DNA from: an uncultured Flavobacteriales bacterium
GTDB taxonomy: Bacteria > Bacteroidota > Bacteroidia > Flavobacteriales_D > Crocinitomicaceae
Assembly: GCA_913054135.1 (NCBI GenBank)
Contig: CAJXJK010000004.1
Span: forward strand, 124,001-188,000
Reading direction: 5' to 3'
DNA: 64,000 nucleotides
Of the stretch, positions 1 to 9,110 are shown in pieces (the stretch's first letter is position 1; each line of letters begins with the position of its first letter). The translations under genes were made by a program, and so were the position numbers. The notes under the pieces are model-generated. The model was not told the origin of the DNA. It did no database searches and saw nothing but the letters and a program-made list of their open reading frames with translations.

Positions 1-76
1 TTGCAATCAGAAAAATTAAACATGTGAACCAACTAATTCTTTAATTTAGTCGTTTGTATTTGAAAGCATTCTCTTT

Positions 77-1639
77 ATGATCAATCACCTAAAACTGTTT
101 TTATTGGGCTGCATTGTAGCATTGAATTCTAATGGGCAATCAACCATTGAAGCTGCCTGGCTAAATCAATACGATAACGCAGATCCTTCCAAATTTTCAT
201 ATGAATTGAAGGATATAGTGGTTGATTCTGAAGGAAATCCGATTTTGGCTTTTAATGTTACTCAAAAAGTAAATTTTGGAGGTGGATATATCTACAACAA
301 AGATTATTTCACAATTGTCAAAATGGACACACTCAATAATATCATCTGGGAAAAAGAAATGATGTCCGATCAACTTCAGGTCCATCAGGCATCAGCAGAA
401 TTTGGAGGCATGGATATTGATGAAAACGATAATTTATACATCAATGCATATTTTGACATTTACATTGCGCCAGGAATGAATTTCGACACCATTTTTGTTG
501 AAGGGCAAGGAGAACTTTTGGGAAAATTGAATACAAACGGTGATGCAATCTGGGCAACTGTTCATGAAAATGGCTTTGGAAGAAACTTAAGTTATGCAGA
601 TGGATATATCTACTGCATTGGTGAACATGGTGAAAATGTTGATGTTGGACCCAACACAGCTATCATGAACACATCTCCAGCAATCATTGAATCATATATA
701 TACAAGGTAGATACAAGCGGCAACTATTATTGGTTGAGTGAAATAGATTCACTTGCCACAGCCAACGAAATCAAAGTATATTTAGACCAGATTTATTTGA
801 CTGGACAACATGCTGAAAACACTATTTTTCCTGGAAATAATGCTGCCTTGTTAAATAATTATGGAAACTATCTGCTCAACCTTGATACTTCAGGAGTGTT
901 TCAATGGGTAAACGAATATTCTATGTATGCGTTTACCCAATCTATTCAAAGAATCAACGATAACATTTATATTGCAGGTAACTGCTCTTGGTCAACACCT
1001 TTTGGTCCATTTAACGTGGCAGGATTGGCTGACGCTCAAAACTTTGTACTTGCTTTAGACACCCTTGGAAATGAACAATGGCTCCATAGTTTTGCCACAG
1101 CAGGCTTTATAGATATTGCAAATTATTCTAATCAATTAATGGTAATGGCTCGCTCAAATGGAGAATCAACATTGAGCGCATCTACTTCTTCTCCTACCGC
1201 TTTTATTGCTTTATTAGATTCGAATGGAAATGTTTCTAATTATGTAGAAAAGCCAGGTTTTTACGGGCATGAAATATTTGCAACTTCAAACGCCGCCTAC
1301 TTTAGCGGAGTGAATCCAGGTGAATTGTGGCTTGGTAGTTATTATCTGCAAGGTGAAGGATATGTGTGTGGAAGATTGGACAAAGCAGATTTTTTGAATT
1401 TTAAAGAAGAAAGCCCCTTCTTTAAAGCCTATCCCAATCCAGCTCAAAACCATTTGCATCTTCAACTTGATGATGATTTGGTATATGAAATCAACATCTA
1501 CAATCAAATTGGTCAACTTGTCCTTACACCACATCCCGGAAAAGATGTAGATATTTCATCTCTTTCTCATGGCCAATATTTCATTGAAATGAAAACGAAT
1601 CAGGTTTCAATCACCGAAAAATTTATAATTTCAAGATGA
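77..1639 (+). CDS. T9SS-dependent secreted protein, function unknown
   Basis: A 520-residue protein with an N-terminal signal peptide (about residues 1-21, ending SNGQ) and a C-terminal type IX sorting domain starting near residue 450 (AYPNPAQNHLHL, later GQLVL and HGQYFIEM, ending in EKFIISR). The body has repeated short segments of the form DTSGxxxW / DTLGNxxW / DSNGN, which suggests a repeated beta-rich or propeller-like fold, as seen in large families of T9SS cargo. It would cross the inner membrane by Sec and be exported to or anchored on the cell surface by T9SS. No catalytic motif is visible and no specific function is assigned. The sorting domain is well supported; the fold is inference. 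Confidence 0.85.
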   Translation: MINHLKLFLLGCIVALNSNGQSTIEAAWLNQYDNADPSKFSYELKDIVVDSEGNPILAFNVTQKVNFGGGYIYNKDYFTIVKMDTLNNIIWEKEMMSDQLQVHQASAEFGGMDIDENDNLYINAYFDIYIAPGMNFDTIFVEGQGELLGKLNTNGDAIWATVHENGFGRNLSYADGYIYCIGEHGENVDVGPNTAIMNTSPAIIESYIYKVDTSGNYYWLSEIDSLATANEIKVYLDQIYLTGQHAENTIFPGNNAALLNNYGNYLLNLDTSGVFQWVNEYSMYAFTQSIQRINDNIYIAGNCSWSTPFGPFNVAGLADAQNFVLALDTLGNEQWLHSFATAGFIDIANYSNQLMVMARSNGESTLSASTSSPTAFIALLDSNGNVSNYVEKPGFYGHEIFATSNAAYFSGVNPGELWLGSYYLQGEGYVCGRLDKADFLNFKEESPFFKAYPNPAQNHLHLQLDDDLVYEINIYNQIGQLVLTPHPGKDVDISSLSHGQYFIEMKTNQVSITEKFIISR

Positions 1640-1694
1640 CTTGCATCAACATTGGAATAAAACTGAAACTAACAAAATAAGTAAAGTTCACTTC

Positions 1695-1725
1695 TTGCGC
1701 ATTTAGTCTTCAAGTAATAACTTTA
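1695..1725 (+). promoter_or_regulatory. Probable promoter for the 1748 gene
   Basis: TTG at 1695-1697, a 20-nt spacer, then TAACTTTA at 1718-1725. This matches the Bacteroidota primary sigma pattern TTG-N19/20-TAnnTTTG except for the last base. The start codon lies 22 nt downstream. Confidence 0.45.
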
Positions 1726-1747
1726 CCTAAACGATCAGAACACAACA

Positions 1748-2290
1748 ATGAACAACAATATAGAAATCCCCCTCAGCAAAGGAAAAGCATCAATCCCCAT
1801 CATATTTTTATTGATAATGTCCACTATTGGATTTATCGGTTACTTCTCACCAGAGACTCTTTTTTCTGAGATGGATGAAAAGGATGATAATTTTGGAATA
1901 TTTACTTTGATTGCCGCTATCGTTATGCTTGCATTGGCAGCTTTTCAATCTGTAAAATGGTTTAGAAATAAAACAGGATTGATCATTGACGAAAAGGGCA
2001 TAACAGATCATTCAAACGCCACTTATTCAGGACTTATTGAATGGAATGATATCACAGGAATTAAACGAGTGAAAAATGGCCCTTTAAAATCTATTGTGGT
2101 GATGACCGATAAACCTGAGAAGTACATCAAGCAAGCGAAAATGGGAATGCAGCCATCCATGGGTAAGGCCTTTAAATTTCATGGCTCTCCTTTACTTATT
2201 GTTTCTAATAGACTCAAAATTTCATATGATGAATTGGCTGATGTTATCAGTAGTGAGTTTGAGAAGGTGAAAGGTATCTTGGAGGATTGA
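1748..2290 (+). CDS. Two-TM membrane protein with PH-like domain (STM3941-like)
   Basis: 180 residues. A short basic N-terminus is followed by two hydrophobic segments (about 17-34 and 50-67) separated by an acidic linker, then a soluble C-terminal half beginning GLIIDEKGITDHSNA and containing LIEWNDITGIK. This layout (two TM helices, then a small beta-rich PH-like module with a W-x-D-I-xx-I pattern) resembles the STM3941 family of uncharacterised bacterial membrane proteins; that assignment is from recall and is tentative. It stands alone between convergent genes and has its own likely promoter. Function unknown. Confidence 0.75.
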   Translation: MNNNIEIPLSKGKASIPIIFLLIMSTIGFIGYFSPETLFSEMDEKDDNFGIFTLIAAIVMLALAAFQSVKWFRNKTGLIIDEKGITDHSNATYSGLIEWNDITGIKRVKNGPLKSIVVMTDKPEKYIKQAKMGMQPSMGKAFKFHGSPLLIVSNRLKISYDELADVISSEFEKVKGILED

Positions 2291-2308
2291 AACTATTCTT
2301 TAGCCAAT

Positions 2309-2932
2309 CTAGTTCATCTCAATCAAAACTTCTCTCTCGTCAGAGAATACAATTTTCAATTTGAGATTCTGAAATTTTTGCACATTGTACGTAACATCCC
2401 TCTCAAGCCAGAAAAAAAACTCCCGTTCAAGATTGTCACGAATGACTAAATCTTTTTCTCTGTCATTATATCTTACAATGAAATCTTCTATGTCAACAAA
2501 GGAATGTGTTACAAATAACTCTTTAGAATCTGGAGAGCAAACATAATCTCTACCAGAAAGAAAGTTCTCTCTTTTCATCTTATAAAGTGAATCTCCATGT
2601 GAGTCCACTAAGACTTCCTTAATTGGGAATGATGAACCAATAAAAGTCACTTGATTTATCATATCACCTACTCCATCTTCACCTTGAGTGGATGTATTTA
2701 TAACTCCCACACTTTCGGAATTGTCGGCATAATATTCTACATCAAATGCTATTGCAATTCCCAAACAATTGTCTCCTTGCGAAGGCACTGTTACTATTTT
2801 CTGTTGATTATCATAGCACCCATCATTTTTTACAATTCTCATTGAGCCTCCAATTAATCTCACCTTATTTTTGACATGAGTACATGAAAGAGTAAATAAA
2901 ACCAAAAAAATGAAACTGAATAATATCCTCAT
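2309..2932 (-). CDS. Hypothetical lipoprotein
   Basis: 207 residues from the ATG at 2932. That start is chosen because it gives a clean lipoprotein signal (MRILFSFIFLVLFTLSC, Cys at residue 17), whereas the longer open frame to 2995 puts 21 polar residues in front of it. The mature part has two Cys (CYDNQQK and DNCLGIAI) and a later charged, beta-rich section. I do not recognise the family. It lies 83 bp downstream of the glycosyltransferase on the same strand and may or may not be co-transcribed with it. Confidence 0.7.
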   Translation of the reverse strand: MRILFSFIFLVLFTLSCTHVKNKVRLIGGSMRIVKNDGCYDNQQKIVTVPSQGDNCLGIAIAFDVEYYADNSESVGVINTSTQGEDGVGDMINQVTFIGSSFPIKEVLVDSHGDSLYKMKRENFLSGRDYVCSPDSKELFVTHSFVDIEDFIVRYNDREKDLVIRDNLEREFFFWLERDVTYNVQKFQNLKLKIVFSDEREVLIEMN

Positions 2933-3015
2933 TGAGATGAAGTTACGAATTCTAAAGTAGTCACTACAATTTAATAAGCTCATAAGAAAGGTCAACCGTA
3001 ATTTGATTCTAAGCC

Positions 3016-4965
3016 TTACGAATCCAACTTCCCTAAATTCTTAAAGATGATTTTGAGATCCATTCTGAAGGAATGGTTTTTAGCATAGATTAGATTCAAA
3101 CGAGAAATGGCGTCATCATCTAATTGGTTGTTGGGTACCAGCATCAAAGACGAAAGAATACCTTTTTTAATGGCTGGTAATTTCAGATTTGATGCGTGAT
3201 GAATCTTGGCGTAGCCTACAAAAGAGATTTTACCTCTGAGCACCCCAAACATATTTTTGAAGAATCCGCCTTTACTTTTGTATCCCCATATAATTAGGGG
3301 AGAAAGGATAATCATCAAGAATGATAAAAAGAAGTCTATTATTCGCTTATTACGGCGGTTGGCCGGTTTAGAGATACGATTGATATCCATCACATACAAG
3401 TCTCCTTGTGAATCAATTGAGTTACTACCAATCAAAAATGACGTCTCTGGTTGAGCAATTTTGAAATCTACATTGCCATCACCTAAGGCTTGCATCTTTG
3501 CAATGATCTCAGCTGCCGAAACATTCTTAGCACAAAAAATCACCTCATCAATACCATGAATATCAATGGCTTGATCTAACTGTGAAAGGGTTCCTATTTG
3601 CTTATCGTTCTCTTTAGTATCAGTAGCTGACAAAAATTGAACTGATTGTATTTTACTATTCGTTTGCTGTAGAATTTGGTTCACTCTCTCAGATTCATTC
3701 CAATCACCTACGATCACAAAACGCTTGTTCTTCGCTCCGCCAATGCGATACCCCTCTCCTATCAAATGATGTAAAACGAACCTTGAAAACAAGAAATAAA
3801 GCAACACCCAAGCTCCGCCTAATAAGATGATCAATCTCGAGAATTGCACATCTTTGGGCAACAAAGCATAGGTCATCAAAATAATTCCGGTCCCGATTAA
3901 AGCTCCCAGAGCGTTCTTAAATAACTTGATAGGTTTGTCATATCCGCCAACAAATAGTTGAGTCAACAACCATACGACAGCATAAGTTGGCAAAGCCCAG
4001 AACAATAGAATCTCTGGAATAAAAATTTGCTCTATTTGCTGATAATTTTGGGCAATCAAGAACAAACCTAATATCACCACCACCAAATCAATGAATGGCA
4101 CTATGGCTCTCTTGATGAACCTGTTCATTAAAGCCATTCCTGCTCTAAAATAGATGGCCATATTAATCAAGAAAGAATAGGTTTTGGCATTCTTTTCAGA
4201 GAAGTGTTTTTTCGCAAAAATGATCATGGCGTTATAAAACACAAATACATAATTTACGCTACTCTTCTTTGTACTCTCTCCCTTATAATGGATAATGCTT
4301 GTTTCTGGATAGTAGTAATTCTTGTATCCACCCAAAACAATACGATAACTCAAATCAATGTCTTCTCCATACATAAAGAAGTCTTCATCTAACAAGCCAA
4401 CTTTATCTAAAGCATCTTTGCGCATCAACATGAAGGCACCTGAAAGAATCTCAATCTCATGTGTTTCGTTCATGTCTAAAAAAGACAAATGATAGCGCCC
4501 AAACTTTTTTGTTTTTGGGAACAGACGAGACAATCCAAAAATCTTGTAAAAAGCATCTTTAGGTGTTGGTAATCCCCTTTTAGACTCTGGTAAAAAGTTC
4601 CCTTTACCATCAATCATCTTCACTCCTAGTCCACCGGCATCAGGATGTTCATCCATAAAGTCAACCACCTTTTTAAAGGTGTCTTCTTCAACAATGGTAT
4701 CAGGATTTAGTAGCAAATGATATTCGCCCTTAGCTATTCTCAAGGCCTGATTATTGGCTTTTGAAAAACCAACATTGTCTTTGTTTGCAATCAAATGCAC
4801 ATCTGAAAACTTAGCACGAACCATGTCTAATGATCCGTCAATAGAATTGTTGTCAACAACAAAAACTTCGCCCTCAACATGCTTCAATGCCGCATAAGCA
4901 GAGTTAAGGCATTGCTCTAAAAAGAACTCTACGTTATAATTAACTATGACAACTGAAAGCTTCAT
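3016..4965 (-). CDS. GT2 glycosyltransferase fused to degenerate polyprenyl sugar-phosphotransferase-like module
   Basis: 649 residues. Residues 1 to about 260 are a family-2 glycosyltransferase of the rhamnosyltransferase type: VVIVNYN, VVDNNSIDGS, NVGFSKANNQ, LLLNPDT, and the acceptor-side FFMYGEDIDLSYR. Next come four hydrophobic helices (about 285-400), a Rossmann-like segment (RFVIVGDWNESERV) like the CoA_binding_3 domain of WbaP/WcaJ-type enzymes, then KRIIDFFLSFLMIILSPLII and GKISFVGYA, which match the beginning and end of a bacterial sugar transferase domain. The middle of that domain, with the KFRSM-type basic stretch and the catalytic Asp-Glu of DELPQ, is absent. So the N-terminal enzyme probably works on an envelope glycan at the cytoplasmic face of the inner membrane, while the tail may only anchor or scaffold. 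It is third in an operon behind tamL and the BNR gene (6-bp gap). Confidence 0.8.
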   Translation of the reverse strand: MKLSVVIVNYNVEFFLEQCLNSAYAALKHVEGEVFVVDNNSIDGSLDMVRAKFSDVHLIANKDNVGFSKANNQALRIAKGEYHLLLNPDTIVEEDTFKKVVDFMDEHPDAGGLGVKMIDGKGNFLPESKRGLPTPKDAFYKIFGLSRLFPKTKKFGRYHLSFLDMNETHEIEILSGAFMLMRKDALDKVGLLDEDFFMYGEDIDLSYRIVLGGYKNYYYPETSIIHYKGESTKKSSVNYVFVFYNAMIIFAKKHFSEKNAKTYSFLINMAIYFRAGMALMNRFIKRAIVPFIDLVVVILGLFLIAQNYQQIEQIFIPEILLFWALPTYAVVWLLTQLFVGGYDKPIKLFKNALGALIGTGIILMTYALLPKDVQFSRLIILLGGAWVLLYFLFSRFVLHHLIGEGYRIGGAKNKRFVIVGDWNESERVNQILQQTNSKIQSVQFLSATDTKENDKQIGTLSQLDQAIDIHGIDEVIFCAKNVSAAEIIAKMQALGDGNVDFKIAQPETSFLIGSNSIDSQGDLYVMDINRISKPANRRNKRIIDFFLSFLMIILSPLIIWGYKSKGGFFKNMFGVLRGKISFVGYAKIHHASNLKLPAIKKGILSSLMLVPNNQLDDDAISRLNLIYAKNHSFRMDLKIIFKNLGKLDS

Positions 4966-4971
4966 TTAAGC

Positions 4972-6252
4972 TTACTTTTCTAATTGGCTTTGATTAATAA
5001 GTGCTGTATGAACAGTAATTTTACCCTTGTGTAAACGTGTCCATATGGGTCTTATTACTCCATTATGCACAGAAATGTTTGTGTAATCACCAAAAAAGAA
5101 CTTTGGGTTGGGCTCAAAAGGTGTTTCTGAGATCACAAAGTTCTCAAACGAATCACCTCCATCTTTAGATACAGCAAGCGTTACTTCAGTGGCTCTACCC
5201 TTAGAATTTCTTCGATCATAAAAGACGCAATAAACGTAGCCTGTTACCTGATCTATGGTCATCCAAGTTAAAAACTGATGACGATTAGTTTTGTCATTGT
5301 TCACTAAAACTGGTTTGCCCCAGCTCTCTCCTTTATCTGTTGATTTGATTACCCAAATATCTGTATTGTCAGTTCCGTTTCTTTGGTCGGCCCAATTCAC
5401 ATATATGTTACCATTATATTCTTTGCCACTCACGTCACAAGCTGTTACAGGTAATCCGTTACATCTATAAATACCTGGAATATCAATCACCCAGCCTTCA
5501 GGTTGATCAATGATGTATTGTTCTTTCTTGTTCCATGTCTCACCTTCATCTGTAGATTTATTGAAGAAGATACTGTCATTTCTTGCCCAAGCGCAATAGA
5601 TTTCGCCTTCAGGCCCCACAGCAGGCACTGCACCTTCGGCAGTTAAATCATTGTCTTTACAATCTCCTTGGGTAGATGACAAAACTTTTGGATTGCTCCA
5701 GCTTAAACCACCATCAAATGTTTTAGAGAACAAGATTCTACTCACGTCTTCTTTCTTTCCTGAATCATAAGCATCAAACTGTGTCCAGGTCATGTAAATA
5801 TGATTGTTTTTACGGTTGATTGCTACCCACTCTTTATCATGAAACTTACCGTTATCAATGGTATGGCCTTGGTATTTGAACTTCCCTTTCAACTTCTTAG
5901 AATACTGAGAAACCATACCGTACTTTAAAATCTCGTCTCCCTTTTTTGAGAGATGGAAGTAATAATATCTTTCAAGCGTATCAATAAGCATGCAAGGGTC
6001 TCCGTTCACTCCGAACTTTGATTTGATAGATCTTGACTTCCAAGTTTCTCCGCCATCTTTTGACCAGTAATAATCATTCATTACGGTACCAGCAATTACT
6101 TCATCCGTATTTTTCGGATTGATATAAATTGAAGGCTCTACTTGTGAATAGGGATAGGTCGCCTTTTTAGGTAATGGCAATGCCACATTTTTAAATTGCG
6201 AAAAAGCTGAGCTTGCTGTAAATGCAATCAGTAAGAGAAATAAATTTTTCAT
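4972..6252 (-). CDS. Secreted BNR/Asp-box (sialidase-like) propeller protein
   Basis: 426 residues with a signal peptide (MKNLFLLLIAFTASSAFSQ). Five Asp-box motifs of the form S-x-D-x-G-x-T/S-W/F are visible: SKDGGETW, TFDGGLSW, STDEGETW, STDKGESW and SKDGGDSF, spaced roughly evenly, which indicates a six-bladed-type beta-propeller of the sialidase/BNR superfamily. An arginine triad typical of true sialidases cannot be confirmed by eye, so the enzymatic activity is open; many Bacteroidota proteins of this kind are non-enzymatic. There is no T9SS sorting domain, so it is probably periplasmic. It sits 2 bp after tamL and 6 bp before the glycosyltransferase. Confidence 0.8.
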   Translation of the reverse strand: MKNLFLLLIAFTASSAFSQFKNVALPLPKKATYPYSQVEPSIYINPKNTDEVIAGTVMNDYYWSKDGGETWKSRSIKSKFGVNGDPCMLIDTLERYYYFHLSKKGDEILKYGMVSQYSKKLKGKFKYQGHTIDNGKFHDKEWVAINRKNNHIYMTWTQFDAYDSGKKEDVSRILFSKTFDGGLSWSNPKVLSSTQGDCKDNDLTAEGAVPAVGPEGEIYCAWARNDSIFFNKSTDEGETWNKKEQYIIDQPEGWVIDIPGIYRCNGLPVTACDVSGKEYNGNIYVNWADQRNGTDNTDIWVIKSTDKGESWGKPVLVNNDKTNRHQFLTWMTIDQVTGYVYCVFYDRRNSKGRATEVTLAVSKDGGDSFENFVISETPFEPNPKFFFGDYTNISVHNGVIRPIWTRLHKGKITVHTALINQSQLEK

Positions 6253-6254
6253 AA

Positions 6255-9035
6255 TTAGAAAGGATATCCTATACCGAAATTAAGTCTTGGCCAATGAGGA
6301 TTTATATAATCCACCAATTCATCAGGCTTTTCAGGATTTGTTTTGAAATAGTTTTTGTAATCTGCCTTGCCAGATGTCCACCAACGTTCGCCAGCAGGTA
6401 AGTACGGATTGTGCAATGACCAAGATAAATCAAGACGAGCAATTAAGAAATCGAAATCAGCTCTTAATCCAAAACCTGTCCCAATAGCCACTTGTTTATA
6501 GAATCCGCCAAAGGTGAACACTCCCAAATCAGTGCCTGGGTCTCCCTTAATTTTCCATATATTACCCATATCCACAAAGACGGCGCCTTTAAAAACGCTT
6601 GACATGTCGAATCGCCATTCTAAATTCAATTCTAGCTTCATATCGCCGATTTGCGTGGTAGTTGCATTGGGGTCAAGATAAGTTTGGGTTCCGCCCGGAG
6701 CCATTGTTCTAGCGCTAAAGGCCCTAATATCATTTGATCCTCCAGCTACAAAACTTTGCGTATAAGGCAAAGAAATACCGTTTGCATAGGCATAACCAAC
6801 TCCTGTCAAAAGACGATAAACCATTCTGTGTTTTGGTGTAATGAATTGGTTAAAAGTGAAGGTGTTCTCTAATTTAGCGTATTGAGTGTAAGGGACCTTA
6901 AACACTTTTTTGGTGTCAAGCACAAAGGCGTCTAAATAGCTCAATGAATCATTAAAGGCAGCATCAATTGAGTTCATCACAAGTCCTGCAGCTGTTAAAG
7001 TGATGACATTATCAAAGGTGTGTTTCGTTTTTCTTTTCTTCTTTTTGAGCTTCAGGTTGTTGTAATGATGGCTGATATTCAGAATACCTAATGATAGAAA
7101 GTTACTGTATGAATTCAATAAAAATGGGTCATTCGTGGCTTTCAAATTCTCTTCAAATTCAGGATCCTTATCAATGAATACATAATTAAAACGCAGAGGA
7201 GTGATCGTAAACACTTGCGTGTAGTTGGGCGAATTGAGTTTCCATTTGTAGTTCAATTCACCTACGTGTCGGTCAAATTCAGAACGAAGTTGGTGATTAT
7301 ACAGTGCCCCAATTTGGGTTGTTGGAAAAGATCTTTTAGAAATCTCTTCTTGCCTCTTTTTTGAGAGCGGAAAAAACCTTGGGATACTGTACGTTACTTC
7401 TGGTCCCCACTCAAAAGTATTCAAGCCTCTAATTTTGAATGTTTTTGGAGCCTCTGTTCCATCTCCAGCAACCAACGGCTGTGATTGAAACCCACCTGAG
7501 AGGGTAATAACTAACTTATTGGCCGAACGCGAAAGGTTTTTATTCGTGTATGAAATCAGACCTGAAACTCCCAAAATACTTTGGGTGTTCGTAGCTCGCG
7601 GCTCTAGCTGAAATTTTTGTTTATCACCAGGGGTAAGATCATAAATCACATCCACCTTATTACCTCTAGGATTTTCAGGATCAAGAATCATTTGGGGTGA
7701 TAACCTTGAGAAAACATCTAACCTTAACAAACTTTGAGTTGAGCGATCTTGATAGTAGTCTTTCGCGAATTGATCACGCACTAAAAAGTTTTGCTTGTTC
7801 AGTAAATCGGGCTCGATAAATGGTTTTTCATTGAAAATAAAAATTCCTTTGTAATAGATGTTTGTATCAATATAACGCTCAAACATTTTGACGTTATTCG
7901 TTTTTCTGTCATCACTATTTAAGGTTATAAATCGCTTTCTAATGAGCGTGTCAATGATAAACATGGTGTCTAACAAATGGTAATCACCTTTTTCTGTTTT
8001 ATACTCTAAACCGAGCTTTTTACATTTTCGTTTGTAGGCTTCAAAGTCTTTAAAAGATTGCTCATCAGGGTTATTGAGTCTAAAAGTCACATCATCAACC
8101 TTATAGGTTTTGTGAGCCAAATAATTAGAATCAAGATACTTATCGTGGATGTAAACCACCAAGTGACTCTCAAAATCCCCAACAGTTGTGTCTACCACAT
8201 AAGAAATGTAATTTTTAGTGAATCCAAAGAATGCATTGTCTTTCAAAAACTTGGTGAAGTGAGTTCGTTCTTCGTCCAATACAGCTTCATCTAGCAACAT
8301 TCCTTCTTCAAGCAGAGTGCCCTCTTCTTTCTTCATTCTCTTGTACATATTTCCGACACTTCTGTGCTTTGAAGTGGAATCGTACTTTATTGAAGTGATG
8401 ATGTAAGGCTTGTTGGGCTCAACGTAATAATTGACTGTCGCTTTCTTTTTCTTCTCGTTGAACACAACAGTATCATTGATTTCGGCATACTTAAAACCTC
8501 TTTGCTTTAAATAGATAGCCATTTGATTCTTTGACTTATCAACTTTACCGCTATCTAAAACTACGGGAGGTTCACCCCAATGGGTAATTAACCAATGTCG
8601 CCAACCCAATCGCATTGACTTCTTGTTCTTAGTCTTTTTCTTGTATTCATCTTTACCCTTCTCTCTTGCTTTTGCAATTCGCTTTTTGTTTTTTCGATCT
8701 TCTTTAGCCTGTCTTTTATCGTTTTTACGGTTGACTTTTTTTGTTTTTCTACTGACTTGTTTCTGATACCTTACTGTATCAATTCGGTTGTAAACAAAGA
8801 GGGCAAAGCGCGAATTTGTTTCTGGACGAATGAGATCTTGAATTTCTCCTTCATCTAAAAGGTCATGTGATTCACCCCATACAATACTGAGTGAATCTTC
8901 AGATTCTTGTGCTATGTGAAGGTTGTTTTTCTTGAGCAAATAATAGTTTTCTCCCACATATTTTGATTGGCGGCATCCAACCACTGCAAATAGCAGCAGA
9001 AAAAAACCGAAATATGTAATCAGATTTTGCTTCAC
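6255..9035 (-). CDS. tamL: TamL, lipidated BamA/TamA-family outer-membrane protein
   Basis: 926 residues. Residues 1-21 are a lipoprotein signal (FAVVGC, Cys21). A very basic Lys/Arg-rich stretch at about 92-139 precedes GEPPVVLD, a feature usual in Bacteroidota TamL. POTRA-like segments follow (about 165-430, e.g. YLKQRGFKYAEI), and the C-terminal half is a 16-strand Omp85 barrel with the conserved QSFVAGGSNDIRAFSARTMAPGG region (about 745-770) and a terminal FGIGYPF strand. It would help insert or translocate proteins at the outer membrane with TamB. The neighbouring SpoU-type methyltransferase gene, transcribed divergently, is a common partner of tamL in flavobacteria. First gene of a three-gene leftward operon. 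Confidence 0.85.
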   Translation of the reverse strand: MKQNLITYFGFFLLLFAVVGCRQSKYVGENYYLLKKNNLHIAQESEDSLSIVWGESHDLLDEGEIQDLIRPETNSRFALFVYNRIDTVRYQKQVSRKTKKVNRKNDKRQAKEDRKNKKRIAKAREKGKDEYKKKTKNKKSMRLGWRHWLITHWGEPPVVLDSGKVDKSKNQMAIYLKQRGFKYAEINDTVVFNEKKKKATVNYYVEPNKPYIITSIKYDSTSKHRSVGNMYKRMKKEEGTLLEEGMLLDEAVLDEERTHFTKFLKDNAFFGFTKNYISYVVDTTVGDFESHLVVYIHDKYLDSNYLAHKTYKVDDVTFRLNNPDEQSFKDFEAYKRKCKKLGLEYKTEKGDYHLLDTMFIIDTLIRKRFITLNSDDRKTNNVKMFERYIDTNIYYKGIFIFNEKPFIEPDLLNKQNFLVRDQFAKDYYQDRSTQSLLRLDVFSRLSPQMILDPENPRGNKVDVIYDLTPGDKQKFQLEPRATNTQSILGVSGLISYTNKNLSRSANKLVITLSGGFQSQPLVAGDGTEAPKTFKIRGLNTFEWGPEVTYSIPRFFPLSKKRQEEISKRSFPTTQIGALYNHQLRSEFDRHVGELNYKWKLNSPNYTQVFTITPLRFNYVFIDKDPEFEENLKATNDPFLLNSYSNFLSLGILNISHHYNNLKLKKKKRKTKHTFDNVITLTAAGLVMNSIDAAFNDSLSYLDAFVLDTKKVFKVPYTQYAKLENTFTFNQFITPKHRMVYRLLTGVGYAYANGISLPYTQSFVAGGSNDIRAFSARTMAPGGTQTYLDPNATTTQIGDMKLELNLEWRFDMSSVFKGAVFVDMGNIWKIKGDPGTDLGVFTFGGFYKQVAIGTGFGLRADFDFLIARLDLSWSLHNPYLPAGERWWTSGKADYKNYFKTNPEKPDELVDYINPHWPRLNFGIGYPF

Positions 9036-9044
9036 TAAATCATT

Positions 9045-9052
9045 TATATTTG
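9045..9052 (+). promoter_or_regulatory. -7 element for the TrmH-family gene
   Basis: TATATTTG is a perfect TAnnTTTG element, 58 nt before the TTG start of the methyltransferase gene. A TTG at 9027-9029 lies upstream but with a 15-nt spacer, shorter than usual. Confidence 0.4.
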
Positions 9053-9059
9053 CCTTAAA

Positions 9060-9074
9060 TCTGCCGAAGGCAGA
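9060..9074. other. Short hairpin in the tamL / trmH divergent leader region
   Basis: Perfect inverted repeat TCTGCC-GAA-GGCAGA. Read on the minus strand the loop closes as C(UUCG)G, an exceptionally stable tetraloop, and it would lie in the 5' leader of tamL between its -7 element and ATG. Read on the plus strand it lies in the leader of the methyltransferase gene. Confidence 0.55.
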
Positions 9075-9081
9075 AGCTTTA

Positions 9082-9089
9082 CAAAAATA
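9082..9089 (-). promoter_or_regulatory. -7 element for tamL operon
   Basis: On the minus strand this reads TATTTTTG, a perfect TAnnTTTG element, 46 nt upstream of the tamL ATG. No clear TTG is seen at the expected -33 distance. Confidence 0.4.
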
Positions 9090-9110
9090 ATCGAATAAAC
9101 TGAATACAGA

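Noticed and set aside
4972-6252. Calling the BNR protein a true sialidase
   Set aside because: Asp-boxes are clear, but the arginine triad and the catalytic Tyr/Glu/Asp set could not be confirmed by eye, and no sialic-acid use genes are nearby.
8618-8765. Lys/Arg-rich stretch in TamL that looks like a low-complexity insertion or frameshift
   Set aside because: The reading frame is continuous on both sides and TamL proteins of Bacteroidota carry such a basic stretch here, so it is normal for the family.
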